From Prauserella_A sp040635515 (lineage in GTDB: Bacteria; Actinomycetota; Actinomycetes; Mycobacteriales; Pseudonocardiaceae): a stretch of DNA of 64,000 nt. Numbering within the stretch: the first letter of the stretch is position 1; each line of letters begins with the position of its first letter. The DNA lies in NCBI GenBank assembly GCA_040635515.1, contig JBEYHY010000006.1, forward strand, positions 434,001 to 498,000. Reading direction: 5' to 3'. Below the pieces are notes generated by a model that worked only from the letters and a program-made list of their open reading frames with translations, was not told the origin of the DNA and searched no databases. The position numbers were made by a program, and so were the translations under genes. Of this stretch, positions 54,074 through 62,830 are shown piece after piece.

Positions 54074-54585
54074 CGATTCTCCAGCTCCTTGCGCAGTACC
54101 AGAAACCGGCCTTCGGCCGACTGCTTCCGGTAACCGGCCCTCTCGAACAGCGCCATCGACGCCGCGTTGTCCTCGTGCACCGTAGCCAGCACAGCCAGCA
54201 CAGCCAGCACAGGCAGCTCAGCGGCCGCGTCCCGCTCGGCGAGCAGCGCTCGCTCGCCTGCCGCGAGCACGGCGGCCGACATTCCCTTTCCCCTGACCGA
54301 GGGCGCGAGCGTGATGCTGACCTCCCACACCTCCTGGGAGGCATCGCGGTCGAACCGCACGGTGCCGACCTCCTCAGAGGGAGTGCCAATGACGAAAAGG
54401 TGCCTGTCCGGCGAATCGAGCACTCGCCGCAACCAGGCGCCGTGATCGGCGGGCGCGACGGGATCGGTATTGCGCGACCACTGCCGCGTCACGGGGTCGT
54501 TGCGCCATTCGAGCAGCAAGGCGGCGTCGGCCTCGGTGGCGGGGCGCGCACTCAGCGCGCCCGCGCCGCCTTCACAAACCGGCAT
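54070..54585 (-). CDS. pseH: PseH-like N-acetyltransferase
   Basis: GNAT-fold acetyltransferase expected to N-acetylate the 4-amino sugar. It opens with SARPATEADAALLLEWRNDP, has the acetyl-CoA loop VRGKGMSAAVL, and ends FERAGYRK. A stretch of nine-base repeats (54184-54212) encodes VLAVLAVLATV inside the core strand; a strand made of repeats is unusual but keeps the frame. ATG 54585 overlaps the upstream stop. The role is inferred from fold and neighbours. Confidence 0.8.
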   Translation of the reverse strand: MPVCEGGAGALSARPATEADAALLLEWRNDPVTRQWSRNTDPVAPADHGAWLRRVLDSPDRHLFVIGTPSEEVGTVRFDRDASQEVWEVSITLAPSVRGKGMSAAVLAAGERALLAERDAAAELPVLAVLAVLATVHEDNAASMALFERAGYRKQSAEGRFLVLRKELENR

Positions 54586-55052
54586 CACTCACCGGCATTG
54601 ACGCTGGACTGCTCCTCAAGCCTCGCCAGCCGCTCCTCGTACTTGGCGATGCCGGTGAGCCGCACCCTGATCTGCGCGTGCTGCCGCTGCACCTCCTCGA
54701 TGAGCGCCCTCGCCTCGGAGAGCTGCCCGCCGTCGGCCGACGGTGTCACCGCGATCTTCGCGCGCAGGTCCTCCAGCTGGGCTTCCTGCGCCGCGACGTG
54801 CGGGATCAATCGCTCCAGCTCACCCGCCGTCCAGCGAAGGTCACCGCGCACCTTGTCGAGGCCGCTTTCCAGTGCGGCGAGCCTGCGCCGGTGGTCCACC
54901 GTGCAGTGCTCCTGCTCCGTGATGCGCTCGTCGTGGTCGGCAACGCGCGCCGCGTGGTCACGGATCCGCTGGTCGAACCGGAAGTCCACGAGCCGGGCTA
55001 GCCGGTCGCCGAACCCTTCGCGAACCAGTTTCAACGGATTGACTGGGGCCAT
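54585..55052 (-). CDS. Coiled-coil protein of unknown function, 155 aa
   Basis: No family recognised. A short N-terminal segment (NPLKLVREGFGDRLARLVDFRFD) precedes nearly continuous helix rich in Glu, Arg and Ala with heptad-like spacing (LAALESGLDKVRGDL; LIEEVQRQHAQIR). It probably oligomerises. It lies between the sialyltransferase-like gene and pseH in one minus-strand unit and could hold the transferase or the pathway enzymes together; inferred. ATG 55052 is nine bases after AAGGA; a GTG two codons before is less well spaced. Confidence 0.65.
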   Translation of the reverse strand: MAPVNPLKLVREGFGDRLARLVDFRFDQRIRDHAARVADHDERITEQEHCTVDHRRRLAALESGLDKVRGDLRWTAGELERLIPHVAAQEAQLEDLRAKIAVTPSADGGQLSEARALIEEVQRQHAQIRVRLTGIAKYEERLARLEEQSSVNAGE

Positions 55053-55085
55053 TGACACGTTTCCTTCACTTGCTTGTGAACGGCA

Positions 55086-55745
55086 CTAGCGAAGCAGCTT
55101 GGTCCTGCCGGTCTTGGTCCAGGAACCGAGCAGCCTGCCCTCGGCCATGATCTGATGCTCGGGTCCCACAATGCACGAATCTCCGGCCGCGTGCTGCCAC
55201 GATGTCTGGTGAGGGTCGTCGACGAACGAGAATCCCGAAAGCACGAGATCGGCATCGGGGAAGGCCGTCCTCGCCATCCATGCCGCCATGGTTCCCGTTG
55301 TGGCCCAGCGCTCCTCCGTGCGGGTGTCGAGCCCGAGCGCTTCGGAGAGCGGAAGCGTGACATCCCTGTTGGAGACGGGCACGAAACCGAGGTCTTCCGG
55401 CCACCATTGCGGGATGTTGTCGGGCTCCCAATGCAGCCTGCCGGGCTCGACGAGCAGGTACAGCCGCGAGCGGTAGTCACGGAAAACCCATTTCGTCGCG
55501 CGCAGTGCGCGGTTGAACACGACGACGTGGGTGCGGCTGCCCACAGCCGGCTGGCCCCCCGGTTCGTCACAGACGAAACCGTTGACCCGGAAGACGATGT
55601 CGCAGCTGTCGATGGCCTTGGCGCGCTGCTCGTCGGCGGGAAGCGGCTGATTGCCGACGACGGCGACCGAACGTGGATCCGGCCGGTCGGCGTAAGCCTC
55701 CAGCAGGTTCCGCAGCCAACTCGGCGCCAGGACACCAGAATCCAT
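55086..55745 (-). CDS. GT29 sialyltransferase-like protein
   Basis: Carries the sialyl motifs of family GT29 in order. The L motif reads SVAVVGNQPL... IDSCDIVFRVNG; the S motif reads WATTGTMAAWMARTAF with LSGFSF; the VS motif is HQIMAE (H-x4-E). In eukaryotes and some bacteria these transfer sialic acid from CMP-Neu5Ac. Next to a full CMP-pseudaminate pathway it is the best candidate pseudaminyltransferase. No signal or membrane anchor, so cytoplasmic. ATG 55745 is preferred since the frame upstream would crowd the divergent gene. The motif reading is by eye and the sugar is inferred. Confidence 0.75.
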   Translation of the reverse strand: MDSGVLAPSWLRNLLEAYADRPDPRSVAVVGNQPLPADEQRAKAIDSCDIVFRVNGFVCDEPGGQPAVGSRTHVVVFNRALRATKWVFRDYRSRLYLLVEPGRLHWEPDNIPQWWPEDLGFVPVSNRDVTLPLSEALGLDTRTEERWATTGTMAAWMARTAFPDADLVLSGFSFVDDPHQTSWQHAAGDSCIVGPEHQIMAEGRLLGSWTKTGRTKLLR

Positions 55746-55848
55746 GGTGTCGGAAGGTATCACTACACAAACCGGGCGCGAAGAGTGCAGGTATCGCCAC
55801 CGCGCGCACAGGATGCACACCACCCGGCAGGGCTCCTATCATCCGTTG

Positions 55849-56649
55849 ATGCGCGGACGAATACGAAGCGCGTTAAGAGCGAAAATCATTCGCGCGGTCG
55901 AGACCGCACAGGCGCCGTTTCATCGCGCGCAACGCCTTCGATTTGATCAACTCGATCGTGAGCTGTCCGAATTGCGCGCCGACGTCGGCAGGTTGTCGGA
56001 CCGGCTCATCGAATTCGAAGTGCGCAGCAGAAGGGACATCATCTACGCCGGTGATCAGGAAGCGGCCGCGGAAAGCTGCCGGTTCGCCTCCGTCCACCTC
56101 GTCGGTGTCCGGCATTTCCGGCGACCGTGGGAAACACTCGACTACGCCGTGTCATTGGCCCCGAAAGGTGGCATGGCTCTCGAATTCGGAGTCGCCTCGG
56201 GCAACACCTTGCGCCGCATTACCGCCATTCGCGAAAAAGGACACGTGTACGGGTTCGATTCGTTCGAGGGACTGCCCGAGGCGTGGCTCAGCGGAATGCC
56301 GGCGGGCACCTTCGCCAGAACCGACCTGCCGGAGGTCGCCGGAGCCGAGCTGGTCGTCGGCCTTTTCGCCGACACGCTGCCGGGATTCCTCGCCGAGCAC
56401 CCTGGGCCGATCGATTTCGTCCACATCGACAGCGATTTGTACAGTTCGGCCAAAACCGTGCTCGACCTCGTCGGCCCCCGGCTCGGACCGGGATCGGTGA
56501 TCGTCTTCGACGAGTACTTCAACTATCCCAACTGGCGCGAGCACGAGCACAGGGCGTGGCAGGAGTACGTGACCCACACGGGCGTGCGATTCGCCTACGT
56601 GGCCTACTCGTACGAGGATTGCCAGGTCGCGGTACGAATCACCGGTTGA
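55849..56649 (+). CDS. TylF/MycF-like class I SAM methyltransferase
   Basis: SAM-binding signature LEFGVASGNTLRRI (motif I) with VYGFDSFEGLPE and DFVHIDSDLYSS downstream, as in TylF/MycF sugar O-methyltransferases. A long N-terminal helix (residues 1-80) precedes the core. ATG 55849 is used; earlier starts lie over the divergent gene. It may O-methylate a terminal sugar of the glycan. It is followed after 91 bases by wzm. Confidence 0.82.
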   Translation: MRGRIRSALRAKIIRAVETAQAPFHRAQRLRFDQLDRELSELRADVGRLSDRLIEFEVRSRRDIIYAGDQEAAAESCRFASVHLVGVRHFRRPWETLDYAVSLAPKGGMALEFGVASGNTLRRITAIREKGHVYGFDSFEGLPEAWLSGMPAGTFARTDLPEVAGAELVVGLFADTLPGFLAEHPGPIDFVHIDSDLYSSAKTVLDLVGPRLGPGSVIVFDEYFNYPNWREHEHRAWQEYVTHTGVRFAYVAYSYEDCQVAVRITG

Positions 56650-56740
56650 GGCGGACACGCGCGACCGCCGATCCGCCTCGCCAGTACCCTCGTATCTCGT
56701 GCACGCCACCAGCACCGTCGAACCTCCAGAGACAGCAGCC

Positions 56741-57646
56741 ATGAACACGGCTCCAGCAGCATCCGATAGCCGCACGTGGAAACGTGCCGTCGACGACATC
56801 AAGACCGGCTTGGCAAATCGGGAGCTCTGGGGCCATCTCGGCTGGCAGGACATCAAACAGCGCTACCGCAGGTCGGTGATCGGACCGTTCTGGATCACGA
56901 TCAGCCAGGGTGTCATCGCACTCGGCCTCGGCCTGCTGTACTCGCAGCTGTTCAACCTGCACATCCAGACGTTCCTGCCTTACATCAGTACGGGTTTCAT
57001 CGTCTGGACGTTCATCAGCGGCTGCCTCTCGGAGGGCATGGAGACCTTCATCTCCAACGAGGGCCTGATCAAACAGATGCCCGCGCCACTGAGCGTGTAC
57101 GCACTGCGCACGGTGTGGCGGCAGACGCTCATGTTCGCGCACAACCTGATCGTCTACGTAATCATCATTTCGATCTTCTTCACGAGCCTGAACCATCAGT
57201 ACGGCTTGCAAGAAGGAGTCTGCACACCCGGCGGTATCTGCCACCCCGGTCTCGGCTGGTACACGCTGACCGCGATCCCCGCCTTCGTGCTGCTGGCGAT
57301 CAACGCGGGCTGGGTCACCCTGATGCTCGGCGTCATCTCGACTCGCTACCGCGACATCCCGCAGGTGATCAGCTCGCTGATCCAGTTGCTCTTCTACTTG
57401 ACGCCCATCGTGTGGCCCGTCGACCAGCTCTACCAAGGTGGTGGCAGGGAAGCCGTTTCGTGGGCGTTGCCCTTCATCCAGTTCAACCCGCTCTATCACT
57501 TCATACAAATCATTCGAGCGCCGTTGATCGGACAACAGGTGAGCATCAACAGCTGGCTCGTCGTCATCGGCTTCACGATCGTCGGCTGGCTGCTGGCACT
57601 GCTCGTAATGCGCAACTACCGTGCTCGCGTCTCGTATTGGGTGTGA
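56741..57646 (+). CDS. wzm: Wzm-type ABC exporter permease
   Basis: Membrane subunit of the exporter that moves the lipid-linked galactan. The diagnostic amphipathic segment RELWGHLGWQDIKQRYRRSVIGPFWITI precedes six membrane helices. Length is normal. ATG 56741 gives the usual roughly 26-residue lead; GTG 56699 would add fourteen residues. It is followed by wzt four bases later. Confidence 0.92.
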   Translation: MNTAPAASDSRTWKRAVDDIKTGLANRELWGHLGWQDIKQRYRRSVIGPFWITISQGVIALGLGLLYSQLFNLHIQTFLPYISTGFIVWTFISGCLSEGMETFISNEGLIKQMPAPLSVYALRTVWRQTLMFAHNLIVYVIIISIFFTSLNHQYGLQEGVCTPGGICHPGLGWYTLTAIPAFVLLAINAGWVTLMLGVISTRYRDIPQVISSLIQLLFYLTPIVWPVDQLYQGGGREAVSWALPFIQFNPLYHFIQIIRAPLIGQQVSINSWLVVIGFTIVGWLLALLVMRNYRARVSYWV

Positions 57647-57650
57647 CTGA

Positions 57651-58457
57651 ATGGTCAGCATTGACGTCCGCAACGCTTTCGTCGACTTCCCGATCTTCGA
57701 CGCCAAGACCCGCTCGCTGAAGAAGAAGGTTCTCGGCAAGGTCGGCGGCAAGATCGGCACCGACAGCAAGGTGCCGATCATCGAAGCACTGCACGATGTG
57801 ACGCTCTCGCTCAAGGAAGGCGATCGCGTCGCGCTGGTGGGCCACAACGGTGCGGGCAAGTCCACGTTGCTGCGGTTGCTCTCCGGTATCTACGAGCCGA
57901 CGAGGGGCTCGGCAAGGGTCGTCGGCAAGGTCGCGCCCGTTTTCGACCTCGGCGTCGGAATGGACCCCGAGATCTCCGGCTTCGAGAACATCGTCATCCG
58001 CGGCTTGTTCCTCGGCATGACCAGCAAGGAGATGGAGAAACGCATCGACGACATCGCCGAGTTCACCGAACTCGGCGACTACCTCGCGATGCCGCTGCGC
58101 ACCTACTCGACCGGTATGCGGGTGCGGCTCGCGCTGGGCATCGTGACCTCCATCGACCCCGAGATCCTCATCCTCGACGAGGGCATCGGAGCCGTCGACG
58201 CCGCGTTCCTGAACAAGGCGAGAGACCGGCTCAAGGACCTCGTCAAGCGGTCCGGTCTGCTCGTGTTCGCGAATCACTCCGACGAACTGCTGATCGAGCT
58301 GTGCGACTCGGCCGTCTGGATGGACGAGGGGCACGTCAAGCAGCACGGCTCGCTGCGCGAGGTGCTCACCTCGTACAAGGGCAAGGACCCGTTCGAGAAC
58401 CTCAGCCAGGAGGCACTGGAGCGCCTCGGCGAGGCACCGGCCATGAGCGGCGACTGA
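57651..58457 (+). CDS. wzt: Wzt-type ABC exporter ATPase
   Basis: ATPase partner of Wzm. Walker A GHNGAGKSTLL, signature YSTGMRVRL, Walker B LILDEGIGAVD (with Glu) and the switch His (FANHSDE). No extra carbohydrate-binding C-terminal domain, as in mycobacterial Rv3781-type proteins. Its stop is one base from the glfT1 start. Confidence 0.95.
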   Translation: MVSIDVRNAFVDFPIFDAKTRSLKKKVLGKVGGKIGTDSKVPIIEALHDVTLSLKEGDRVALVGHNGAGKSTLLRLLSGIYEPTRGSARVVGKVAPVFDLGVGMDPEISGFENIVIRGLFLGMTSKEMEKRIDDIAEFTELGDYLAMPLRTYSTGMRVRLALGIVTSIDPEILILDEGIGAVDAAFLNKARDRLKDLVKRSGLLVFANHSDELLIELCDSAVWMDEGHVKQHGSLREVLTSYKGKDPFENLSQEALERLGEAPAMSGD

Positions 58458-58458
58458 G

Positions 58459-59364
58459 ATGCAGGGCAACCCGCTGAACGAAGACGCCGTCGTCGCGGTC
58501 GTCGTCACCAGGCACCGCAGGGATCTGCTCGCCGACTCCCTGAAGATCATCGCGGCGCAAACCCGGCAGGTGGACCACCTGATCGTCGTGGACAACGGTC
58601 CCGACCAGTCGGCACGCGACGTCGTCGACGCCTACCCGCTCGCTTCGACCTACCTGCCGTCGCATCGCAACCTCGGTGGCGCGGGCGGGTTCGCGCTCGG
58701 GATGCTGCACGCGCTGGCCATGGGCGCCGAATGGGTGTGGCTCGCCGACGACGACGGGCGGCCTGCCGACGAGAACGTGCTCGCCGTGCTCCTCGAAGAG
58801 GCGCGGGCACGAGGGCTCGCCGAGGTGTCCCCCGTCGTCGCCAACATCGACGATCCGGACAGGCTGGCCTTCCCGCTGCGCAGGGGCCTGACGTGGAAGC
58901 GTTCCTCCGCCGAACTCGGAACGGACTTCCTTCCCGGCATCGCCTCCCTCATGAACGGCGCGCTGTTCCGTTCGTCCACTTTGGAGGTCACGGGCGTTCC
59001 GGATCTGCGGTTGTTCTTCAGGGGCGACGAGGTGGAACTACACAGGAGGCTGGTCAGGTCGGGGCTGCCGTTCGGCACCTCGCTGAAGACGGTTTACCTG
59101 CACCCCAACGGTTCCGACGAGTTCAAGCCGATGCTGGGTGGCCGGTTCCACGCGCAGGATCCCGAGAACGAGGTCAAGCGGTACTACACCTACCGCAACC
59201 GTGGTTTTCTGCTGTCCCAGCCGGGCATGCGCAAAATCGGCGCGCTGGAGGTACTGCGCTTCGGCCTGTACTTCGTGGGCGTCAAACGCGATCCGAAGGC
59301 TTTCCTGCGGTGGCTGCGGCTGGTTCGCCAGGGCAGGAAAGAACAGTTCTACCGTTATCGGTGA
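58459..59364 (+). CDS. glfT1: Galactofuranosyltransferase GlfT1
   Basis: GT-A (GT2) enzyme adding the first galactofuranose residues on the linker. The early strand VAVVVTRHRRDLLADSL, the NLGGAGGFALGM loop and the DDD motif (WLADDDGRP) for metal/UDP-Galf are all visible, and GDEVELHRRLVRSG near the middle. Length 301 is typical. It completes the wzm-wzt-glfT1 operon. Confidence 0.93.
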   Translation: MQGNPLNEDAVVAVVVTRHRRDLLADSLKIIAAQTRQVDHLIVVDNGPDQSARDVVDAYPLASTYLPSHRNLGGAGGFALGMLHALAMGAEWVWLADDDGRPADENVLAVLLEEARARGLAEVSPVVANIDDPDRLAFPLRRGLTWKRSSAELGTDFLPGIASLMNGALFRSSTLEVTGVPDLRLFFRGDEVELHRRLVRSGLPFGTSLKTVYLHPNGSDEFKPMLGGRFHAQDPENEVKRYYTYRNRGFLLSQPGMRKIGALEVLRFGLYFVGVKRDPKAFLRWLRLVRQGRKEQFYRYR

Positions 59365-59377
59365 CCACGAATGTCGA

Positions 59378-59411
59378 GAGGCCCCACGCGGTTGTCGCCG
59401 CGTGGGGCCTC
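59378..59411. terminator. Bidirectional terminator after glfT1
   Basis: Perfect 14-base arms GAGGCCCCACGCGG and CCGCGTGGGGCCTC with a six-base loop, between the converging glfT1 and PPE-like genes. Confidence 0.85.
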
Positions 59412-59424
59412 TTCGTCGAACGGT

Positions 59425-60900
59425 CTACTCGCCGATGACGGGTGGGGCCGTGCGCTGGTTGGTACCGAAGACGTCGTCGGGGTCACCCTCGACCAGGTAG
59501 GTGGGCCGCTGGTGCTCGTCGTCCTCGCCCCCCTTGCCGCCGCCCCTTCCGGCGCTGCCCATGCCTCCCATGGGGCCGAGCCCACCGCGGCCCGCGGCGC
59601 CCGCGGCACCCGCCGGAACGGCGGCGCCGGGAACGGCTCCCGGTTTCGCGGCACCCGGTACGGCACCAGAGCCTCCCCCGGCGCCAGGTGTACCGCCGGG
59701 GCCGAACCCGCCGCCGGCCTTTCCGTTGTAGCCAGGTATTCCACCGGGCCCACCGGACATACCGCCCGCGGGGACGGCGCCCATTCCGGCGAAGCCGGGC
59801 GTGTTCGCCCGCGAACGGTCCGCGCCGGGAACGGAAGAAGCGGGCGGCCGATAGCCGGACGGCCTGGTTCCGGGTGCGGGATAGCCGCTGGGTCCGGTCC
59901 CTCCACCGGGGATCAGCCCGCCGGGCACGCCGCCGGGGCTCGCGCTTCCCGAAGGGACCGAGTGGGCGCCGCCGCTCGGCGTTCCCCCACCAGGAACGCC
60001 GTTGCCCGAGTACCCGGAGGTGCCGGTGCTCTCGTCACCACCGGGGTTCTTGAGGACATCGCCGTGGCCGCCCTGGCTACCGAACGTTGGTGGCTCGGCG
60101 AAAACCGGCTGCTTCGACGCGGCGGTGTAGAGATCGCCGTCGTACTGGGTCATCACCTCGGCCGCACCGAGGTGGGCTTCCCTGCTGCGCTCGAAGGTTT
60201 CCATCGAATTGTCGATGTTCTCGAAGAGGCTGAACGCGTTGCCGTCCCACTTCTCCATCTCGGTGTCCCAGTCGAACGGCACCTCTTCCGGCATGCTGTT
60301 CTTCGCGGTGACCGCGGCCTCCGACTGCTGGTACATCACCTCGGAAGCCAGTTGCGCGTTGCGTGAGTTGCCGTCGGCCCACGCGCTCAAGCTGTCGAAG
60401 TAGCCGTGCGCGTTGGCGGCGCCGTCGCCTTCCCATTCGTGCTGCGAGGCGCTGACGGCGTTCTTCATGTCCTCGGCGAACTCACGGAAGGCGACGTGCA
60501 GCTCGTGATAGGCGTCGGAGATGTCGCTGACCTCTTGCGGGTCGAGGTTGGTGGAAAGGTACTGCGCCATCGAGACGTGGTCGTGGCCCTCGTAGTCGTG
60601 GTCGGAGGGATCAAGGCCCTCCACGTACCGCACGTCCTGGGAGGACAGATCGCCGACCTGCTCCTGGCTGGCGTCACTCGCCTGTTGACCGGCGTGGATG
60701 CTGACTCCCATCCGCCTCGCCCACGCGAAGAAACCCTCCCCCTCGATGCCTGCCTCACCTCGGGCCTGGAAGTAGCCCTCGCGCTGCGAAGCGGGCAACG
60801 CCATGACCTGCTCGTCGGACAGTTCGGGCGGCGCTCCGCCCTCTTCGTAGAACTCGGCGCGCTCCTGCGTCGAAAGGCCAAGGAATTCGTCCGGATCCAT
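59425..60900 (-). CDS. PPE-like T7SS substrate, 491 aa
   Basis: The N-terminal 130 residues are acidic, followed by a WXG-type helical domain (HEWEGDGAANAHGYFDSL). From about 275 to 455 the chain is Gly/Pro-rich and disordered. The end (RPTYLVEGDPDDVFG... APPVIGE) is a conserved tail seen in related actinobacterial proteins. It is the last gene of a four-gene unit with a DUF3558 lipoprotein, a helical protein and an EspG-like chaperone, suggesting a substrate with its own chaperone. Confidence 0.8.
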   Translation of the reverse strand: MDPDEFLGLSTQERAEFYEEGGAPPELSDEQVMALPASQREGYFQARGEAGIEGEGFFAWARRMGVSIHAGQQASDASQEQVGDLSSQDVRYVEGLDPSDHDYEGHDHVSMAQYLSTNLDPQEVSDISDAYHELHVAFREFAEDMKNAVSASQHEWEGDGAANAHGYFDSLSAWADGNSRNAQLASEVMYQQSEAAVTAKNSMPEEVPFDWDTEMEKWDGNAFSLFENIDNSMETFERSREAHLGAAEVMTQYDGDLYTAASKQPVFAEPPTFGSQGGHGDVLKNPGGDESTGTSGYSGNGVPGGGTPSGGAHSVPSGSASPGGVPGGLIPGGGTGPSGYPAPGTRPSGYRPPASSVPGADRSRANTPGFAGMGAVPAGGMSGGPGGIPGYNGKAGGGFGPGGTPGAGGGSGAVPGAAKPGAVPGAAVPAGAAGAAGRGGLGPMGGMGSAGRGGGKGGEDDEHQRPTYLVEGDPDDVFGTNQRTAPPVIGE

Positions 60901-60906
60901 CGATTC

Positions 60907-61476
60907 CTACCCCTCGGGAAGTTTCGGCTCGACAATGTCGGCGACCTCGTTCGCGATGTCGCACGCGTCCCCCGCGTCGATGCCGGTGACGGCCACGTCG
61001 ACCCTGGACGCACCGCCGACCGCCATCGCGATGATGCAGCCGCCCGGCCCCGACGTCCGGGCGGCTTCCCTGTCGCCGACCGTGCCCTGCCGGATCCCGT
61101 CACCCGCGTCGTTGACCGCGCTCACCCCCTGCTCGTCCCGGATGTCGACGCCGACGGTCGGACGGCTCTCGGTACTTCCGTTGCCGCGAGCGGGAAGATA
61201 GCTGCAGCTCCTCGCGCCGAGGCCGCTGTCTTCCCGTGGTTGTTCCTCGAACGAGCCGAATTCGGTGATCTCCGGCGCGGTCAGCAGCGTGCAGGGTTCC
61301 AGGTCCGCGGTGACGGCCGTGCCGCCATCCGGTGCGGAGGACCCCGAACCCGCAAGCGGGGGCACGCTCGCCACCGTTGCCGGGGAGCCTTTTTCGCTGT
61401 CCGAGCAACCGGTCAGCAATCCGACAACGGCCGCCGCGCCGCACAGCGGCAGCCAGAACCTTATTCTCTCGCGCAT
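60907..61476 (-). CDS. DUF3558-family lipoprotein
   Basis: A type II signal peptide ending LLTGC gives a lipid-anchored protein. The DUF3558 pattern DLEPCTLLTAPEI (about residues 58-70) with later Cys pairs (ARSCSY, GGCIIA, GDACDIA) is typical. The domain is about 125 residues; function unknown, frequently beside T7SS substrate genes in actinobacteria. Seven bases separate its stop from the PPE-like start. Confidence 0.88.
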   Translation of the reverse strand: MRERIRFWLPLCGAAAVVGLLTGCSDSEKGSPATVASVPPLAGSGSSAPDGGTAVTADLEPCTLLTAPEITEFGSFEEQPREDSGLGARSCSYLPARGNGSTESRPTVGVDIRDEQGVSAVNDAGDGIRQGTVGDREAARTSGPGGCIIAMAVGGASRVDVAVTGIDAGDACDIANEVADIVEPKLPEG

Positions 61477-61479
61477 CGT

Positions 61480-61947
61480 TCACTCCTGCCCTGAGCTGAG
61501 AGTGTCGACGGTCTGCGATTCGCTCTCCTGGAAGTTCTGCAGCGCCTTGTCCAATGCCGCACCGGCGTCCTCGATGACGTTGCGCAGTTGTTCGATGACG
61601 ACACCCGCGGACCCCGCTTCCACAGAGCCGCCCTTCTGATCGTGCGCGGCAACCGCGTAGCCGTAGTCATGGCTGCCGAGCGGAGGTGCCTGCCCAAGCC
61701 GCCGGATGATGGTCACGTTCAGCCCGTCGATGCGATCCTGCATGGCGCTCAACGCGTCCTTGAGTGGCGCGACACCTTCGGGGCTGATCCGGAATCCACC
61801 GGAGTTGGCCGCGTCCAATAGCTTCTTTGTTTCGGCTTTGGTGGCCGCGATGGCATCGGCGTCGATGGCGGATACCGATGACGTTATCGAACCGACGAAT
61901 CCACCACTACCTGCCTCGGAATCCCCATCCGCTGGCACGAAAGGCAT
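61480..61947 (-). CDS. Helical T7SS-linked protein, 155 aa
   Basis: No family I can name. Helical throughout (IAATKAETKKLLDAANSGG; PLKDALSAMQDRIDGLNV; IEQLRNVIEDAGAALDKAL) with no signal, WXG motif or membrane segment; size and context resemble PE/EsxB-like partners. It lies three bases before the DUF3558 gene. Probably a binding partner of the PPE-like protein of this operon (inference). Confidence 0.7.
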   Translation of the reverse strand: MPFVPADGDSEAGSGGFVGSITSSVSAIDADAIAATKAETKKLLDAANSGGFRISPEGVAPLKDALSAMQDRIDGLNVTIIRRLGQAPPLGSHDYGYAVAAHDQKGGSVEAGSAGVVIEQLRNVIEDAGAALDKALQNFQESESQTVDTLSSGQE

Positions 61948-62080
61948 CGTTACCCCACATCCTCGCCACGTCGTCCGACGGCATTTTAACGAGTTTTACC
62001 GCACCGCGAGGATGATTCGCCCCGACCGGCCAATTGCGGCACCTTCTTCGACGCCTCAGGCCGCGGGGCCGGTTCCTTTG

Positions 62081-62830
62081 CTAAAGGTAATCTTCAAGCC
62101 TGCCATGGAGATGCTGGGCGATGCGCCCATTGTCAGCAGGCGCATAGGTGATCCACTGCCGGCCGTCTTCCGCCGCTCGCTGAGTGCAGAAAAAACGACC
62201 GTCCTCTGTGTCGAACCAGGCCAGGGGGCCGATTTTTTCCCGCTTCCCTTCTTTCCCTTGTGCAAATGCGGTGAACTGGCCGATACGGATTTTCGGCTTC
62301 TCGAAAAGGCGGGCGATGGCCCTCTCCTGCAACACGGAATTCGAACGCGGTGGAGTCACTCCCACCGCGTGACGCGGCGCGCGATCAGCCGGTTTCGGGA
62401 TCGTGAGTGACTGGCCCGGCGCGGCGGGGACGGCAGGCAGCAGATCGACTGCCGCCGAGATGACGGCTGTCGGTCTCACCTCGGTGAACACGATCATGTT
62501 GCCGTCCTGCTTCGCGACGACGCCGAGCCTGCCGTCGGAAGCCGCTCTCGCGAACAGCTTGTCGCCGCCCTTGAACTTGGCAGCCGCGGCAACCGAGACG
62601 GGAGCCGAGACAAAGGTCCGCAGCGCGAGCGCCGCGGCGTCATCGAGCGTGCCCCCACGCATCATGCCCCTGCCTTCCAGGTCACGGAAAACGGCTTCCC
62701 TGACCTGTGCGCGCTGGGTACGCGTCGTGCCGATGTGCGGTACCTCGAACGGACACGGCGCGCGCCCGAGCCTGAGCTGTTCGAGCAACATGTCGATCGC
62801 GACCAACGACAGCGAAAACGAGCGCACCAT
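62081..62830 (-). CDS. EspG-family T7SS chaperone
   Basis: EspG proteins bind PPE partners in the cytoplasm and deliver them to the ESX machine. The family is seen in the final third, IRIGQFTAFAQGKEGKREK with PLAWFDTEDGRFF. Length 249 is near the usual 270-280. First gene of the four-gene unit ending in the PPE-like protein, which is the expected client. Confidence 0.85.
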   Translation of the reverse strand: MVRSFSLSLVAIDMLLEQLRLGRAPCPFEVPHIGTTRTQRAQVREAVFRDLEGRGMMRGGTLDDAAALALRTFVSAPVSVAAAAKFKGGDKLFARAASDGRLGVVAKQDGNMIVFTEVRPTAVISAAVDLLPAVPAAPGQSLTIPKPADRAPRHAVGVTPPRSNSVLQERAIARLFEKPKIRIGQFTAFAQGKEGKREKIGPLAWFDTEDGRFFCTQRAAEDGRQWITYAPADNGRIAQHLHGRLEDYL

